Shown: positions 8,704 to 17,273, counted from the first letter of the stretch. The stretch is 64,000 nt of DNA from Pyrobaculum sp. 3827-6 (GCF_025641885.1 NZ_JAOTQN010000001.1:1-64000); one strand, 5' to 3'. Notes: generated by a model from the letters alone, not told the origin. Numbers and translations: made by a program.

Positions 8704-8797
8704 GGCTTCTCCTCATCTCCTCTTGGAAAAACCTTGCGAACTCGGCCCACTCCTCCTCTGTGAAGAGCTTTCGCAGGCGCCACGCCTCCGACGGCAA
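8696..8797 (-). CDS. Possible very short ORF or gene remnant upstream of the RadA-like gene
   Basis: A 33-aa reading frame from TTG 8797 ends in TAA overlapping the GTG of the RadA-like gene. Its composition (EAWRLRKLFTEEEWAEF...) is protein-like and amphipathic, but no ATG or GTG start is available and the frame upstream is closed by TAG. It may be the tail of a decayed gene. The rest of the interval up to 9035 shows no convincing gene. Confidence 0.25.
   Translation of the reverse strand: MPSEAWRLRKLFTEEEWAEFARFFQEEMRRSRA
8725..8735 (-). promoter_or_regulatory. T-tract promoter element upstream of the RadA-like gene
   Basis: AAGGTTTTTCC on the minus strand is centred 27 nt upstream of GTG 8703, the same spacing as at the pilin gene. 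Here it also overlaps the short upstream reading frame (codons for R-F-F). Confidence 0.45.
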
Positions 8798-9035
8798 CGA
8801 TGAAGCCTCTGCTGAGGAGCTCCTCCCTCGACCGCCAGACAGCCGCCTGGGGCCCGCGTGCAGTTGCGGATTCCCGGCGGCTCCCGCGGATCTCTATGCG
8901 GCCGTGTCGTTAGATCTGCCGACGCGGTAGGCAATATACAACAGCGTTAAGACAGCCGCACGCGAAGTCCCGTAAAGTGGAGCCGCACCCGCTTGTAAGA
9001 CTACCGATTAAGTCTAAGCAACAGAGCCCGCAACG

Positions 9036-9374
9036 TTAATCAGCAGAGCTTTTCCCCCTCTTTTCCAGCCAAGCCGATAGGAAGAGTACTAAGATCATTG
9101 ACACATACACGCCCACAATAAATAAAAAGTCCTTAAAAGGGTCTTCGTCATATACAAGAAAATAGAAGAATGCCAACATAACAAGAGCGTTTTCATTTAG
9201 CCGCTTCACGGCAGTTATGTACCAAAGAATTGTATATATTGTTAGAAATACCGCGAGATTAAACAGATAAACATAAAGCGGCACCCCCCTAATCCACGCG
9301 AAAATAGCTGATATCGCTATCCCAAGTATAAGAGCGATGAGGGGAGGCGAAAAAACCCTAGCAATGGATTTCAT
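9036..9374 (-). CDS. Small integral membrane protein
   Basis: 112 aa from ATG 9374, with four hydrophobic segments (about 9-27, 31-53, 61-75 and 82-101) and a charged C-terminal tail (EKRGKSSAD). The base composition is more AT-rich than its neighbours, which may indicate a separate origin. It lies 15 bp downstream of a secreted/membrane protein gene in the same orientation, so the two are probably cotranscribed. Function unknown. Confidence 0.65.
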   Translation of the reverse strand: MKSIARVFSPPLIALILGIAISAIFAWIRGVPLYVYLFNLAVFLTIYTILWYITAVKRLNENALVMLAFFYFLVYDEDPFKDFLFIVGVYVSMILVLFLSAWLEKRGKSSAD

Positions 9375-9389
9375 GAATGTATTTTTGCT

Positions 9390-10412
9390 TTAACACATAA
9401 GGAAACTTCCGGCTGTCGCTCTAACTCCAAAATATACACTCCACCAACCACCTAAGGCACCTGCAAAAAACGAATTTACTCCAACCCACAGGCCGACGGC
9501 CACTGCCCTTCCTAAACTCCCAGTTCTCCGATAGCAGTCATAGGCGGCCAAGCCACCGAAGATGACTGCACTTGCTAACCCTACACCAATGGTTACGTCT
9601 GTTACAAGTGCGTATCCTTTTCCTAATGGCTTGTCTATGTCTGTTCCGGCCACCGCTCTTGATATCTGCATAAGGGCTTGTGATATCTGTGGATATGCCT
9701 GTGGCTTGTACTGCCTGTCTGAGGACTGCCACTTCTTGGCTAGTCTGTCCACCGCGGTGGAGAGTAGTGCGTAGTACTGGGAGAGGGTGAAGTTGCCCTC
9801 CACCACAACCCAGTCGCCGAAGTACACGGTCTTGTTTTTAAACCAGTAGTTAGCCCAGGTAAAGACGTCGCCGTACCCAGCCGCGCCCACCTCGGCTAGG
9901 GTGATGACGTAGAGGCGGTGGGTCTCGTTGACGTACTTCACGTAGTACAGAACAAACCACTGCCTACCCCCCGCCGCGGCTGTGGTGTAGTTAAGCCAGG
10001 TGTTGCTGTCCAGCTGGAGAGAGGTCCAGTTGCCGAATTCAAGAGTGAGAAATCCTTCGCGCGGAGTGTTAGATATGGCGTAGATCAAAGTGCCGTTTTG
10101 GTACGTGTATACGCCGGTTTCGTTAGCCACCACCGTGACGGCCCCCGCGTCGATCTGGCGCTTTAGGTCGTAGTAGTAGGCCTTGGCGAGCCTGGCCAGC
10201 TCTGTCACGTTGGCGCCGGGGACCAACGGGCTGTCTACAATAGTCACGCCGCTTTGGGTGACGTACGCAGTGTGGAAAAGCTCGTAACGCGGAAGCAATA
10301 CATCCGGCGTGCCCAGTAGAGAGAATGTGGCGTAGAGGTTGTTAATTACGTCGCCTGCCGTCTGCCCCATAGCCACAGCCGCCAACACCATTACCAACCC
10401 GAGCCACCGCAT
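9390..10412 (-). CDS. Exported glycoprotein-like protein with C-terminal membrane segment
   Basis: 340 aa from ATG 10412. Residues 1-17 form a signal peptide (MRWLGLVMVLAAVAMGQ). The middle has several N-x-S/T sequons and a Tyr/Trp-rich beta pattern, typical of archaeal surface proteins. From about residue 265 there are two or three hydrophobic segments (IGVGLASAVIFGGLAAY and onward), so the protein is probably anchored. A TATA-like run (TTAAAAAAA on the minus strand) lies upstream. Within this locus it may be another surface part of the pilus system; no family was recognised. Confidence 0.7.
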   Translation of the reverse strand: MRWLGLVMVLAAVAMGQTAGDVINNLYATFSLLGTPDVLLPRYELFHTAYVTQSGVTIVDSPLVPGANVTELARLAKAYYYDLKRQIDAGAVTVVANETGVYTYQNGTLIYAISNTPREGFLTLEFGNWTSLQLDSNTWLNYTTAAAGGRQWFVLYYVKYVNETHRLYVITLAEVGAAGYGDVFTWANYWFKNKTVYFGDWVVVEGNFTLSQYYALLSTAVDRLAKKWQSSDRQYKPQAYPQISQALMQISRAVAGTDIDKPLGKGYALVTDVTIGVGLASAVIFGGLAAYDCYRRTGSLGRAVAVGLWVGVNSFFAGALGGWWSVYFGVRATAGSFLMC

Positions 10413-10432
10413 ATCCGCAAGAACCCATTTTT

Positions 10433-10849
10433 TTAAGTTTTACTGCTATGAACGCGCCAGAACCTCCCGCCTCTAAACAATAGGACGGCGCATTTCTTGA
10501 CTACCGCAACGGCGTCGTAGTCCCTTGTAACGACGGCGCACCCCGCCCCGCACTCAGCCTCGCACAGCTCCGCGGCGTACAGCTCCGCAGGCTTCTGCTC
10601 GGAGAGGCGACAGTCGAGGCGGTACATGCCGCAGAGCTCTATATAGCGCCTAGCGAGAGGCATGTGGGTCTCGCTCCAGGCGTCTACCACAAACACAGCC
10701 TCCACACCGGCCTCCGCGGCAGATCTGAAGAGCTCCTCCGGATCGCTGAGGGCGGCTGCGATGGAAAAGACGTCTACGTACAGCCTCCGGTAGTTGGCCG
10801 GAGAGTCAGGCTTAAGCTCGAAGACGCCCTTCCTAGTCCTTACCCTCAT
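10433..10849 (-). CDS. PIN/NYN-like nuclease candidate
   Basis: 138 aa. The order of short hydrophobic strands ending in acidic residues resembles the PIN/NYN fold: YVDVFS (about 25-30), VFVVDAWSETH (about 53-63) and CAVVTRDYDAVAVV (about 104-117). Four cysteines cluster in the middle (CEAECGAGC). It is the last gene of the overlapping nine-gene set, overlapping the SWIM gene by 17 bp. A metal-dependent nuclease acting on transferred DNA or RNA would fit the context, but the active-site acidic set has not been confirmed. Confidence 0.55.
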   Translation of the reverse strand: MRVRTRKGVFELKPDSPANYRRLYVDVFSIAAALSDPEELFRSAAEAGVEAVFVVDAWSETHMPLARRYIELCGMYRLDCRLSEQKPAELYAAELCEAECGAGCAVVTRDYDAVAVVKKCAVLLFRGGRFWRVHSSKT

Positions 10850-11417
10850 GGAATTTTGCGATGAGGAACTTCGCCACGGCTAGGGGCACCTCCTCCCCCT
10901 CTGCCTCATAAACCACATAGCCGCCGCATTTGACCGCAATACGCCTGCTCCTCGACACCACAAGCACTCTGAAACGCGGCGAGGCGAAGAAAGTCAAGTC
11001 CACCTTCTCCACAGCAGGCTTGACGTACACCTCTCCATTCGCCGATATGCGCCCCCGGCACTCCACCACAGCCTCGGCCACGTAGACGGGGGTCTTCTCA
11101 ACCCTCTCCAGAGCCCTCTTGTACCTCCTAAACAGCATGACGGCGGCTACGTGTGTGCATATGTCTCTTCTGCGTCTGAGGCCGAACTGTGTGTAGTAGC
11201 AGGTGCAGAGCCACCTGCCCTCAGCAGAAGACCACCACACCTGGTAAAGAGGCCTCCAGTCGCCGAGCTCACGCCTCCCTTCCACCACGTAGAGCTCCTC
11301 CCTCACCTCCTTAACGTCTCCCAGCCTCAAGAGGGCCCTCTTAATCCAGCTCCTCGACTTGTCTGGGAAGTCTGCTCTAAGCGCCTCCACGGCGCTACGC
11401 AGTGGGTCTCTCTGCAT
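10833..11417 (-). CDS. SWIM zinc-finger protein
   Basis: 194 aa from ATG 11417. Around residues 69-90 the sequence reads WLCTCYYTQFG...RRDICTHVAAV, matching the CxC-x(n)-CxH SWIM zinc-binding pattern. N- and C-terminal parts are mixed alpha/beta. SWIM proteins of the SWS1/Shu type act with Rad51/RadA paralogues in recombination, and a RadA-like gene is 2.1 kb downstream in the same orientation, so a functional pair is plausible. The gene overlaps the end of the HerA-like gene by 23 bp and the nuclease candidate by 17 bp. Confidence 0.75.
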   Translation of the reverse strand: MQRDPLRSAVEALRADFPDKSRSWIKRALLRLGDVKEVREELYVVEGRRELGDWRPLYQVWWSSAEGRWLCTCYYTQFGLRRRRDICTHVAAVMLFRRYKRALERVEKTPVYVAEAVVECRGRISANGEVYVKPAVEKVDLTFFASPRFRVLVVSRSRRIAVKCGGYVVYEAEGEEVPLAVAKFLIAKFHEGKD

Positions 11418-12312
11418 AGGGAGGCACGGTGATGCGGAACTGGGCCCAGGTCCCGCGTAGAGGCAGAAGCTTAGCCAACGCCTCAGCCGAGCGGAGAGAG
11501 GCGGCCCTAACCGTTATAAAAGCCTCCGAGGGCTGGAGAGGCGTTGTTTTAGACTCGTCCAAGTCCCAGTCTGGGAATCTCACAACCATCTTGACGTAGC
11601 CGACGTGGCGCTGGAATTCTCTATAGGAGTGGGAAACCAAGACAAAGAAGCGGCCGCGGCTTCTCCCGGTGCGTAGGTGGTCAGTGAGGAGGGAGTACCT
11701 CGACGTGAATGCCAGGAATCGGTGGGCCTCGTCTACTACGTAGATGACGTTCTTCACGTCGCGCGTAAGCTCTAGATGCGCCAGCACGTAGGCCAGCCTC
11801 CCCACTCTATCCAGCCCCGAGACGTCGACGCAGGTCGAGGCTCCGTGCCGGATGGGTACGTCCGTCTTCTCGAACTGAGGACCGTCGAAGTGGACTAGAC
11901 GCCTACGCAAGGCGTAGGCTGTGTCCATCTCGTGAGGCTCGGCCACATCTAAGACGCCGCGCCTAACCTGCGAAAGGGTGTGTGCGCCTTTCTCAACCGT
12001 TCTGTGTAGAAGCTCGGCCATCGCGGGAGTCAGCAGATAGGGATATTCGCCGTACGTGGCCGCGAGGCTCTCCTCCAAAATCTCCACGACGCGCGGCGTG
12101 GGGAGGTCTAGGGGGTTTACCGAAAACCTCCCCGCGAAATCGCAGTTCCTAAAGTCGCCGGCCGTGTCGTAAACCACCACGGCGTAGTCGCTGGGAACAT
12201 CGCGGAGAGACCACTTGACGAAAGAGGTCTTGCCAGTGCCGGGAAGCCCCGTAATCAAGGCGTTGCCCTCAACAGCCGTGACAAGTCTGAAGAGCTGGGT
12301 GTAGAGAGTCAT
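11395..12312 (-). CDS. HerA/FtsK-superfamily ATPase
   Basis: 305 aa from ATG 12312. Walker A is GLPGTGKT (22-29), a second strand reads VVVYDTAGD (about 46-54), and Walker B is NVIYVVDEAH (about 188-197), followed by the R-rich segment HLRTGRSRG typical of HerA/VirD4-like motors. The sequence is soluble with no membrane helices, unlike the larger VirB4-like ATPase nearby. It may act as a coupling ATPase or DNA translocase for the exchange system, a role inferred from family and context. The start overlaps the preceding gene by four bases (ATGA). Confidence 0.8.
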   Translation of the reverse strand: MTLYTQLFRLVTAVEGNALITGLPGTGKTSFVKWSLRDVPSDYAVVVYDTAGDFRNCDFAGRFSVNPLDLPTPRVVEILEESLAATYGEYPYLLTPAMAELLHRTVEKGAHTLSQVRRGVLDVAEPHEMDTAYALRRRLVHFDGPQFEKTDVPIRHGASTCVDVSGLDRVGRLAYVLAHLELTRDVKNVIYVVDEAHRFLAFTSRYSLLTDHLRTGRSRGRFFVLVSHSYREFQRHVGYVKMVVRFPDWDLDESKTTPLQPSEAFITVRAASLRSAEALAKLLPLRGTWAQFRITVPPYAERPTA

Positions 12313-13082
12313 ACGCCAAGCGCCCTAATCCCCAGGTCTGTGAGCCTCACCGTGAGGGTGAGGGCGTCTAGCCTCACCAGGCCTAGCTGGGAGGCTTTGA
12401 CAACGGCTTGGCCGTACTTCTCCTGGGCGTACTTCAGGCTCAGAAAACCGCCAGCCTCCCATAGTGTGCGGAGTAGCTCATTGACGTCGGGGTCTTCCAC
12501 CTCGGCGGCTGGCGGAGGCGTGTACGCCCTACAGAGGCGGCCCCCGCTCCAAGCCTTCTTCATCGCCAGCCCCTCGTACGTCAAGCCCTGGACAGCGAGA
12601 ACAACCCTATCGGCGACAGCCGCCTTGAGGTCGTAGACAGAGGTGTAGATGCGCAGAACGCCGGAGAGGGGCTTAGCCATGGCTAGCAAATCGCTAAACG
12701 CCGGCCAGACGTCTGTGTAGATCTCGACGGCCCAGCCCTCAGCCGAGGCGTCGAGGTGGAAGGCCAAGGCGAGGCCCATCGCCAAGAGGACGGGGTCGAC
12801 GGGAGGCGCCTTGTACTGGAAGACGCCCTCCCCCCTCTGCAACTCTCCGTAGTCCACGTAGCGGAAGAGGGCGCATAGAGGCGCGCTGCACTGAGCCAGC
12901 TCCGCCGTGTGCTTGGGAAAGAGGGGAGGGTTGTTATTCCTAAGGAAGACTGTGGTGAAGACCAGGGAGCCCTCCGGCGTAAGGTCGAAGCCGAGGCCGG
13001 TTGTCCTCTCGGCTTGGCAGAAGGTGTACCTTGTTTTCGCCTCAGGCGGCTCTGCAAGGCCGCCTATTACAATCTCCAGCAT
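12309..13082 (-). CDS. Unknown protein with C-terminal winged-helix-like segment
   Basis: 257 aa if started at ATG 13082 (MLEIVIGGLAEPP), which overlaps the preceding stop codon (TGATG). A longer frame up to 13262 lies wholly inside the neighbouring gene and has no better start. The central part is alpha/beta with a Cys pair (QCSAPLC). The last ~75 residues (DVNELLRTLWEAGGFLSLK, then KASQLGLVRLD and LTVRLTDLGIRAL) look like a winged helix. It is part of the overlapping nine-gene set. Function unknown. Confidence 0.65.
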   Translation of the reverse strand: MLEIVIGGLAEPPEAKTRYTFCQAERTTGLGFDLTPEGSLVFTTVFLRNNNPPLFPKHTAELAQCSAPLCALFRYVDYGELQRGEGVFQYKAPPVDPVLLAMGLALAFHLDASAEGWAVEIYTDVWPAFSDLLAMAKPLSGVLRIYTSVYDLKAAVADRVVLAVQGLTYEGLAMKKAWSGGRLCRAYTPPPAAEVEDPDVNELLRTLWEAGGFLSLKYAQEKYGQAVVKASQLGLVRLDALTLTVRLTDLGIRALGV

Positions 13083-13870
13083 CAGCAAGTTAACTGGATG
13101 GGTATCCCCACTAATTGTAGCAGTTGGTTTGCGTAGTGTGAGAAGACTGGGCAACCTTTGCCGAAGTAGTCCACGGCGAACTTCGGCTTCTTCCCGTCGT
13201 CTAGCCGTATAACGGCGAGTCTGGCGGGGGAGGCGTTTACCACGTAGCCCTCGTAGCGCCATATGGAGTACAGCTCCTCCCGCTTAGGAGGCTTGACGAC
13301 AGCCCGCCTGTCACAGCCGAGGACCAGGGCGTATCCCCCAGACCTAAACAGCTGGGCGATGTGCTCAATAGAGCCGCGTAGTATAAAGCCGTAGGTGCAC
13401 AGCTGTTTCTCCACATAGCCGGCGATGTAGAAGCGGTAGTCCGGCTCAGTCCACCTATCCGCCCTCTTCACCCTCCGCAACAGATAGACCTCTTGAGGAG
13501 ACTTCACCACAACCACGTCGCCTAGGCGGGCGTACGGCTCGTTCACCGGGAGCCAATACACCGAGAGGAAAAACATCCTCTGCCTAATCGGCAGAACCCA
13601 GCCGGGCTCCACGGGGGGCGGAGGCGGGGGCGGCGTGTTCTGCATAAAGCCGGGCTCAGGAGCGTCAGTCTCGAAGCTGGCGGGGGGCTTCCTGGGCGCC
13701 GCCGGCGCGGCCGGGGTCTGCGGGCGGGAGCCGTCTCCTCCGAGTATCCTCCGCAGATACTCGGCCATGTCGACAGTCCCCGTCCCGCGCGCCGTCTCTT
13801 CTCTGGCCAGGGTCTGGGTCTCTCCGCAGAGGTCGGGCCTCCTCGCGCAGATCTCTCTCGGGTCGGTCAT
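13082..13870 (-). CDS. Unknown protein with Pro-rich linker
   Basis: 262 aa from ATG 13870. The first ~90 residues are charged then Pro/Ala-rich, with a run of seven prolines near 80, so probably a flexible linker. Residues 90-262 form a compact beta-rich domain with five cysteines (QLCTYGF, LGCDRR, KGCPVF, final C). It overlaps the VirB4-like gene by four bases and may dock onto that ATPase, though this rests only on gene order. Confidence 0.65.
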   Translation of the reverse strand: MTDPREICARRPDLCGETQTLAREETARGTGTVDMAEYLRRILGGDGSRPQTPAAPAAPRKPPASFETDAPEPGFMQNTPPPPPPPVEPGWVLPIRQRMFFLSVYWLPVNEPYARLGDVVVVKSPQEVYLLRRVKRADRWTEPDYRFYIAGYVEKQLCTYGFILRGSIEHIAQLFRSGGYALVLGCDRRAVVKPPKREELYSIWRYEGYVVNASPARLAVIRLDDGKKPKFAVDYFGKGCPVFSHYANQLLQLVGIPIQLTC

Positions 13871-15828
13871 TTTAGCCGCGGGTCTAGGGGTATTTTGACG
13901 TGGTATTTCAAGTTGCGGGGTTTTATGCGCATGATGGCCATGGCGTAGGGCTGTCCCGAGAGGGAGGCCTCCCTCGGCGTAACCGTGGTCAGAAGGTAGG
14001 CGGTGTCTGCCTCGTCTAGGTAGAGGACGTGGGCCAGCGGCTTGACAACGTCCTCGCCCCCGCCGAAGAGGAGCTGGACAGAGGCGCTCCGCAACAGGTC
14101 ATGCTCCAGCTGAGTCTCCAGCTGGAGGACAAACCAAATGGCCAGCCCGTACTTCCTCCCGCCCATCACAATCTCCTCAAGCATAGAAGAGAGTGTGGAG
14201 TAGCCCGGCACGCCCCTCTTAGAGATCAGCCTAGCCTCGTCAAAGACAATGACGGTCCTCACCCTCTCCACCCTCTCATCCACGTGCTTTGCGAGGAGGT
14301 ACACCAGCAAAACTCCGTAGAAGAAGGCCTGCAGCGCCGCGTCCTTCCTAGCCTTGTACACGCTGAAGACCACGTGCCTCCCGCCGACGTCCACAAAGCG
14401 GGGGCTGTAGCCAGCCATAGAAGCCATCCGCTCCAGCACCGCCTTCACAGCCTCCGCGTTCTCCCCCGCATCCAGCCCGTACTCCCCCGCCAGCCTCCTA
14501 AACCACATAGACCTGGACAGCACCTCCGGCATGTCCGACGGAAGCTCCTCCGGCACCTCCACCACCTGCGCCCCGTGCAACACAGCCCACTTCAAGTAGT
14601 CCCCGTGGGGGTCCACCACCACCACGTCTACGCCAGCCTCTGCCAAAACCCCGAGCCAGCTACCCACAGTCCAGGACTTGCCGAGGCCGGAGGCGCCTAT
14701 GACAACGCCGTGGACGGTGGGGAGGGCGTCTAGGTCGACGGAGACCGGCCTGCCGAATCTGTCGTAGGCCAGCACCACCTCCCTCCCCACCGCCAGGAGC
14801 TTCCCTCCGTAGAACATGGGGAAGCGGGAGAGGTCGTGGCTGAGGGCCTTCACCCCGTTTCTCAACGCCCAGAAGTCGTATGTGGCTATCCAGTCCTGGG
14901 TCATGTATATGGAGTGGAGGTCTTTGGAGCCGTATGGGTAGAGGAGGATGGGCCTCTCGTTGTACCTAGCCATCCTCTCCACGAATTCGGAGAGCTCCCT
15001 AATCCTAATCAGCCGCTTCCCCGTGTCCCTACCCTCGTAGACCTTGACGAACTTTTTGTGGACTACCTCTGGGGGCATGTCTGTGAAGGCCACCGCCCAC
15101 TTCTCCATCATTCCGAAGGCGGCGGCCTCCGCAGACGCCATGGCCTCCAGCATCTCCCGAGACGCCGGCAGGAAGGAGGCCCGGGAGACGTGCGACAGCG
15201 AGAGGAGGAGGTACGGCACTCTGTACCACCTCCTAACCCGTCTATAGACAAACAGCCACAGCGGTATCGCCAGCAGAAACCAGCCGCTTGAAATTAAGGC
15301 CAGGGGGATGAACAAAAGGGCGGTTAGGTAGGGCCACCTCCCCGGCTGCTTTCTGCTGGAGAGCCAGGGCTCCGCCTTGTTGAGGACGTAGTACTCTTTG
15401 AGGATTAGCTCTACCTGCCTAAGCCTCTCCGGCGCCAGCCGCCTCGCGGTGTAGCGTATGTATTTGCGGTCTCCCCAGACGAAGTACGCCACCCACTCGC
15501 CTCTCCTCAGCGACAGCTTTGCGTACATTTCGTGCAACCTCGGCGCCGCGGATATGCCGTATACCGAGTGTATAGGCTCGGCGCGCCAGAAGACGTGGTA
15601 GAGCCCGCGGCGGGGGTCGAAAGCCGCCTCCACCCCCGGCTCTCTATGAGCCACGCGAAGAGGCTCCAGAGGGGCGACCCTCGTGTGAATCCACACAAGC
15701 ACCTCCTCACCCCACGCCACCACGGGCAGTACCGCCAATAACGCCAGAGGCGGATACGCCTTGGCCATAATCGCTATCGCCAAGAGCGACAGGCCGAACA
15801 GCGCAAGGGTCTTGTCGTAGTAGTTCAT
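13867..15828 (-). CDS. Membrane-anchored VirB4/TedB (CedB)-like ATPase
   Basis: 653 aa from ATG 15828. Two hydrophobic segments at the N-terminus (about 9-41) and two more near 166-195 precede a HerA/VirB4-type motor domain. Walker A GASGLGKS lies near 376-383, followed by VDVVVVDPHGDYLKW. Walker B VIVFDEARL is near 526 and a conserved WFVLQLETQ segment follows. Membrane-anchored HerA-type ATPases power the Ced/Ted DNA import systems of crenarchaea and correspond to VirB4 of bacterial conjugation. With the pilin at 5305-5859, this is the best evidence that the locus is a Ted-like machine. Four-base ATGA overlaps on both sides point to one transcript. Confidence 0.8.
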   Translation of the reverse strand: MNYYDKTLALFGLSLLAIAIMAKAYPPLALLAVLPVVAWGEEVLVWIHTRVAPLEPLRVAHREPGVEAAFDPRRGLYHVFWRAEPIHSVYGISAAPRLHEMYAKLSLRRGEWVAYFVWGDRKYIRYTARRLAPERLRQVELILKEYYVLNKAEPWLSSRKQPGRWPYLTALLFIPLALISSGWFLLAIPLWLFVYRRVRRWYRVPYLLLSLSHVSRASFLPASREMLEAMASAEAAAFGMMEKWAVAFTDMPPEVVHKKFVKVYEGRDTGKRLIRIRELSEFVERMARYNERPILLYPYGSKDLHSIYMTQDWIATYDFWALRNGVKALSHDLSRFPMFYGGKLLAVGREVVLAYDRFGRPVSVDLDALPTVHGVVIGASGLGKSWTVGSWLGVLAEAGVDVVVVDPHGDYLKWAVLHGAQVVEVPEELPSDMPEVLSRSMWFRRLAGEYGLDAGENAEAVKAVLERMASMAGYSPRFVDVGGRHVVFSVYKARKDAALQAFFYGVLLVYLLAKHVDERVERVRTVIVFDEARLISKRGVPGYSTLSSMLEEIVMGGRKYGLAIWFVLQLETQLEHDLLRSASVQLLFGGGEDVVKPLAHVLYLDEADTAYLLTTVTPREASLSGQPYAMAIMRIKPRNLKYHVKIPLDPRLK

Positions 15829-16232
15829 GGCCTCGCCGCCCTCTCGGCCTCTTCTAACTCACCGCGCCACAGCAGATCGACAACTTTGGCTATGTCGGCG
15901 CCGGTCCAGGCGGCTTTGAAAATCACCTCGCGGCTTTTGGCGTCTTCCCAGAGCACAGACAGCTTACGGTAGCAGTCAAACACCTCGGGACACGTCGTAG
16001 CCAGATCGTACAGCTCCGGCTGGGTAGGCTCCACCCCCAGCTCCCTCATAGCCCTCTCCAGCGGAATGGTCCTAGGCCTCCACCTCTCCGGTGGAGGCTC
16101 TGGGATTCTAACCTTCTCCTCCGGGCTGAACTTAAGAGCCTCCTCCCTCTGCCTCTTCAAAATCTCCATAAGCTCCTCCCGGGGCGTCTTCGGCTTCTCG
16201 GCCTTCTCCGCCTTCTTCTTACGCCCTATCAT
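15825..16232 (-). CDS. Small charged protein between the ParA-like and VirB4-like genes
   Basis: 135 aa from ATG 16232 (MIGRKKKAEKAEK), which overlaps the preceding stop by four bases; the frame extends to 16358 but that part lies inside the preceding gene. It has a Lys/Glu-rich N-terminus, a Pro/Arg middle, and a helical C-terminal half (ERAMRELGVE, CPEVFDCYRKL). It could be an adaptor of the neighbouring ATPases. No family was recognised. Confidence 0.65.
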   Translation of the reverse strand: MIGRKKKAEKAEKPKTPREELMEILKRQREEALKFSPEEKVRIPEPPPERWRPRTIPLERAMRELGVEPTQPELYDLATTCPEVFDCYRKLSVLWEDAKSREVIFKAAWTGADIAKVVDLLWRGELEEAERAARP

Positions 16233-16723
16233 AGCCACTGGGCTATCTGCTTGAGGATTTTGCCTATCTTCCTTCTGAACCGCGTCAGCTCTGCGGCTAG
16301 GAGGGGGTGGAGGCCTTCGCGCATATACCACCCCACCTCTCTTACGTGGGGTATCCACCCCCTAGCCCAGGCCGAAAGCGCGCCGGCCTTGTTCACAACG
16401 ATGAAGTAGCCCCGCCTCTCCAGCGACTCCACGTCGATGCGCCTCAGATCAGTGGGCTCGAGGACTGCGACGTACTTGTCTGCGCTGGGTATGTTGTATA
16501 TCGAGGTGTCCACCACGGCGTACCTTGCCTTCATCTCCCTAGCCTCTGAGACGTCGGCGGCGAGGGGGACAACCCCCTTCAGCAACCTAGCCCCCGTCTT
16601 GTCGGGCGACGCGTCTATGAAGACGGCGCGCGCCGAGGCTAGGTGGAGGTAGAGAGCCAGCGACGTGGCTAGGAAGGTCTTGCCGGCCCCCAGTGGGCCG
16701 ATGACGGCCACGGTTTTTGTCAT
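16229..16723 (-). CDS. Short ParA/MinD-superfamily P-loop protein
   Basis: 164 aa from ATG 16723. Walker A is GPLGAGKT (9-16), followed by VFIDASPDKTGA (about 34-45), like the switch region of MinD/ParA proteins, and YAVVDTSIYN near 68. It lacks the signature first lysine of ParA and is short, with a basic helical C-terminus (FRRKIGKILKQIAQ) that could bind membrane or DNA. It may position or pace the pilus machine; this is inferred. A T-tract element is centred 28 nt upstream, inside the end of the preceding gene. Confidence 0.65.
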   Translation of the reverse strand: MTKTVAVIGPLGAGKTFLATSLALYLHLASARAVFIDASPDKTGARLLKGVVPLAADVSEAREMKARYAVVDTSIYNIPSADKYVAVLEPTDLRRIDVESLERRGYFIVVNKAGALSAWARGWIPHVREVGWYMREGLHPLLAAELTRFRRKIGKILKQIAQWL

Positions 16724-17034
16724 GTGGCCTCTAGACAGGTTGGGGGGAAAAACCTTGTAAGAAACCTCTCCACCTCTTCCAGCGCCTCGCCTACCAACCT
16801 GCCGTAGTCTGTTAACACGTAGACGCCTTCCAGCGCCGCCGCCTCGCGTCTAACGAGCTGGGGCCAAACCCGCCAGTCGTAGCGGAGGCCGGCGCACCTA
16901 ACGGCCTCTCTAGCCAGGGCCTCCAGCTCACCCGCCGCGGCCGGACCCCTCATCAACCTCCTAATCAACCTGTAGCGGATGAGCTCCCCCACCGGCGAGT
17001 AGACCTCAACCCACCCAACCGCGTACATAACCAA
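16720..17034 (-). CDS. Winged-helix-like protein, first gene of the nine-gene set
   Basis: 104 aa from ATG 17034. The pattern of two helices (GELIRYRLIRRLMRGP, AGELEALAREAVRCAG) and a C-terminal ALEGVYVLTDYGRLV strand-turn-helix resembles a winged helix. It opens the run of overlapping genes down to 10433 and may regulate it. The assignment is weak and the family was not identified. Confidence 0.55.
   Translation of the reverse strand: MVMYAVGWVEVYSPVGELIRYRLIRRLMRGPAAAGELEALAREAVRCAGLRYDWRVWPQLVRREAAALEGVYVLTDYGRLVGEALEEVERFLTRFFPPTCLEAT
16746..16756 (-). promoter_or_regulatory. T-tract element upstream of the short ParA-like gene
   Basis: AAGGTTTTTCC on the minus strand is centred about 28 nt upstream of ATG 16723. 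It lies in the 3' end of the preceding gene (codons for R-F-F), so an internal promoter and a coding coincidence are both possible. Confidence 0.4.
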
Positions 17035-17183
17035 GTCTTGCGAAAGAGGGGGATAAACATCACACAGATACGCAGAAATTTTAACCCCCTCCCCCCTAAT
17101 ACAGGAATAATAAATTTTCAGCGGACTCCCCCGTTTCCATTTCTGAAAATTGCGAATATATACCCTGTAAGAGAATTGTACTA

Positions 17184-17250
17184 GTGATGGTAGAAGGGGG
17201 TATCAGGACCCCCATCCGCTGATGGGTGATTGGCGTCGGGGTTTCTGAGG
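17184..17250 (+). ncRNA. Candidate box C/D-like small RNA
   Basis: A TATA-like run (AATATATA near 17154-17161) lies about 26 nt before GTGATGG (17184-17190, C-box-like). Then come a perfect hairpin GGGGGT-ATCAGG-ACCCCC (17196-17213), CTGA (17219-17222, D'-like), GTGATTG (17226-17232, C'-like) and CTGA (17245-17248, D-like). The C'-to-D gap is exactly 12 nt, the usual archaeal guide length, while the C-to-D' interval carries the hairpin instead. No ORF covers it. Confidence 0.4.
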
Positions 17251-17273
17251 TCCCTCATCCCCCATTACTTCTT

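Noticed and set aside
13082-13262. N-terminal extension of the 12309-13082 protein to 13262
   Set aside because: This part lies entirely within the upstream gene and reads as Arg-rich shadow sequence; the ATG at 13082 overlaps the upstream stop in the pattern used throughout the operon.
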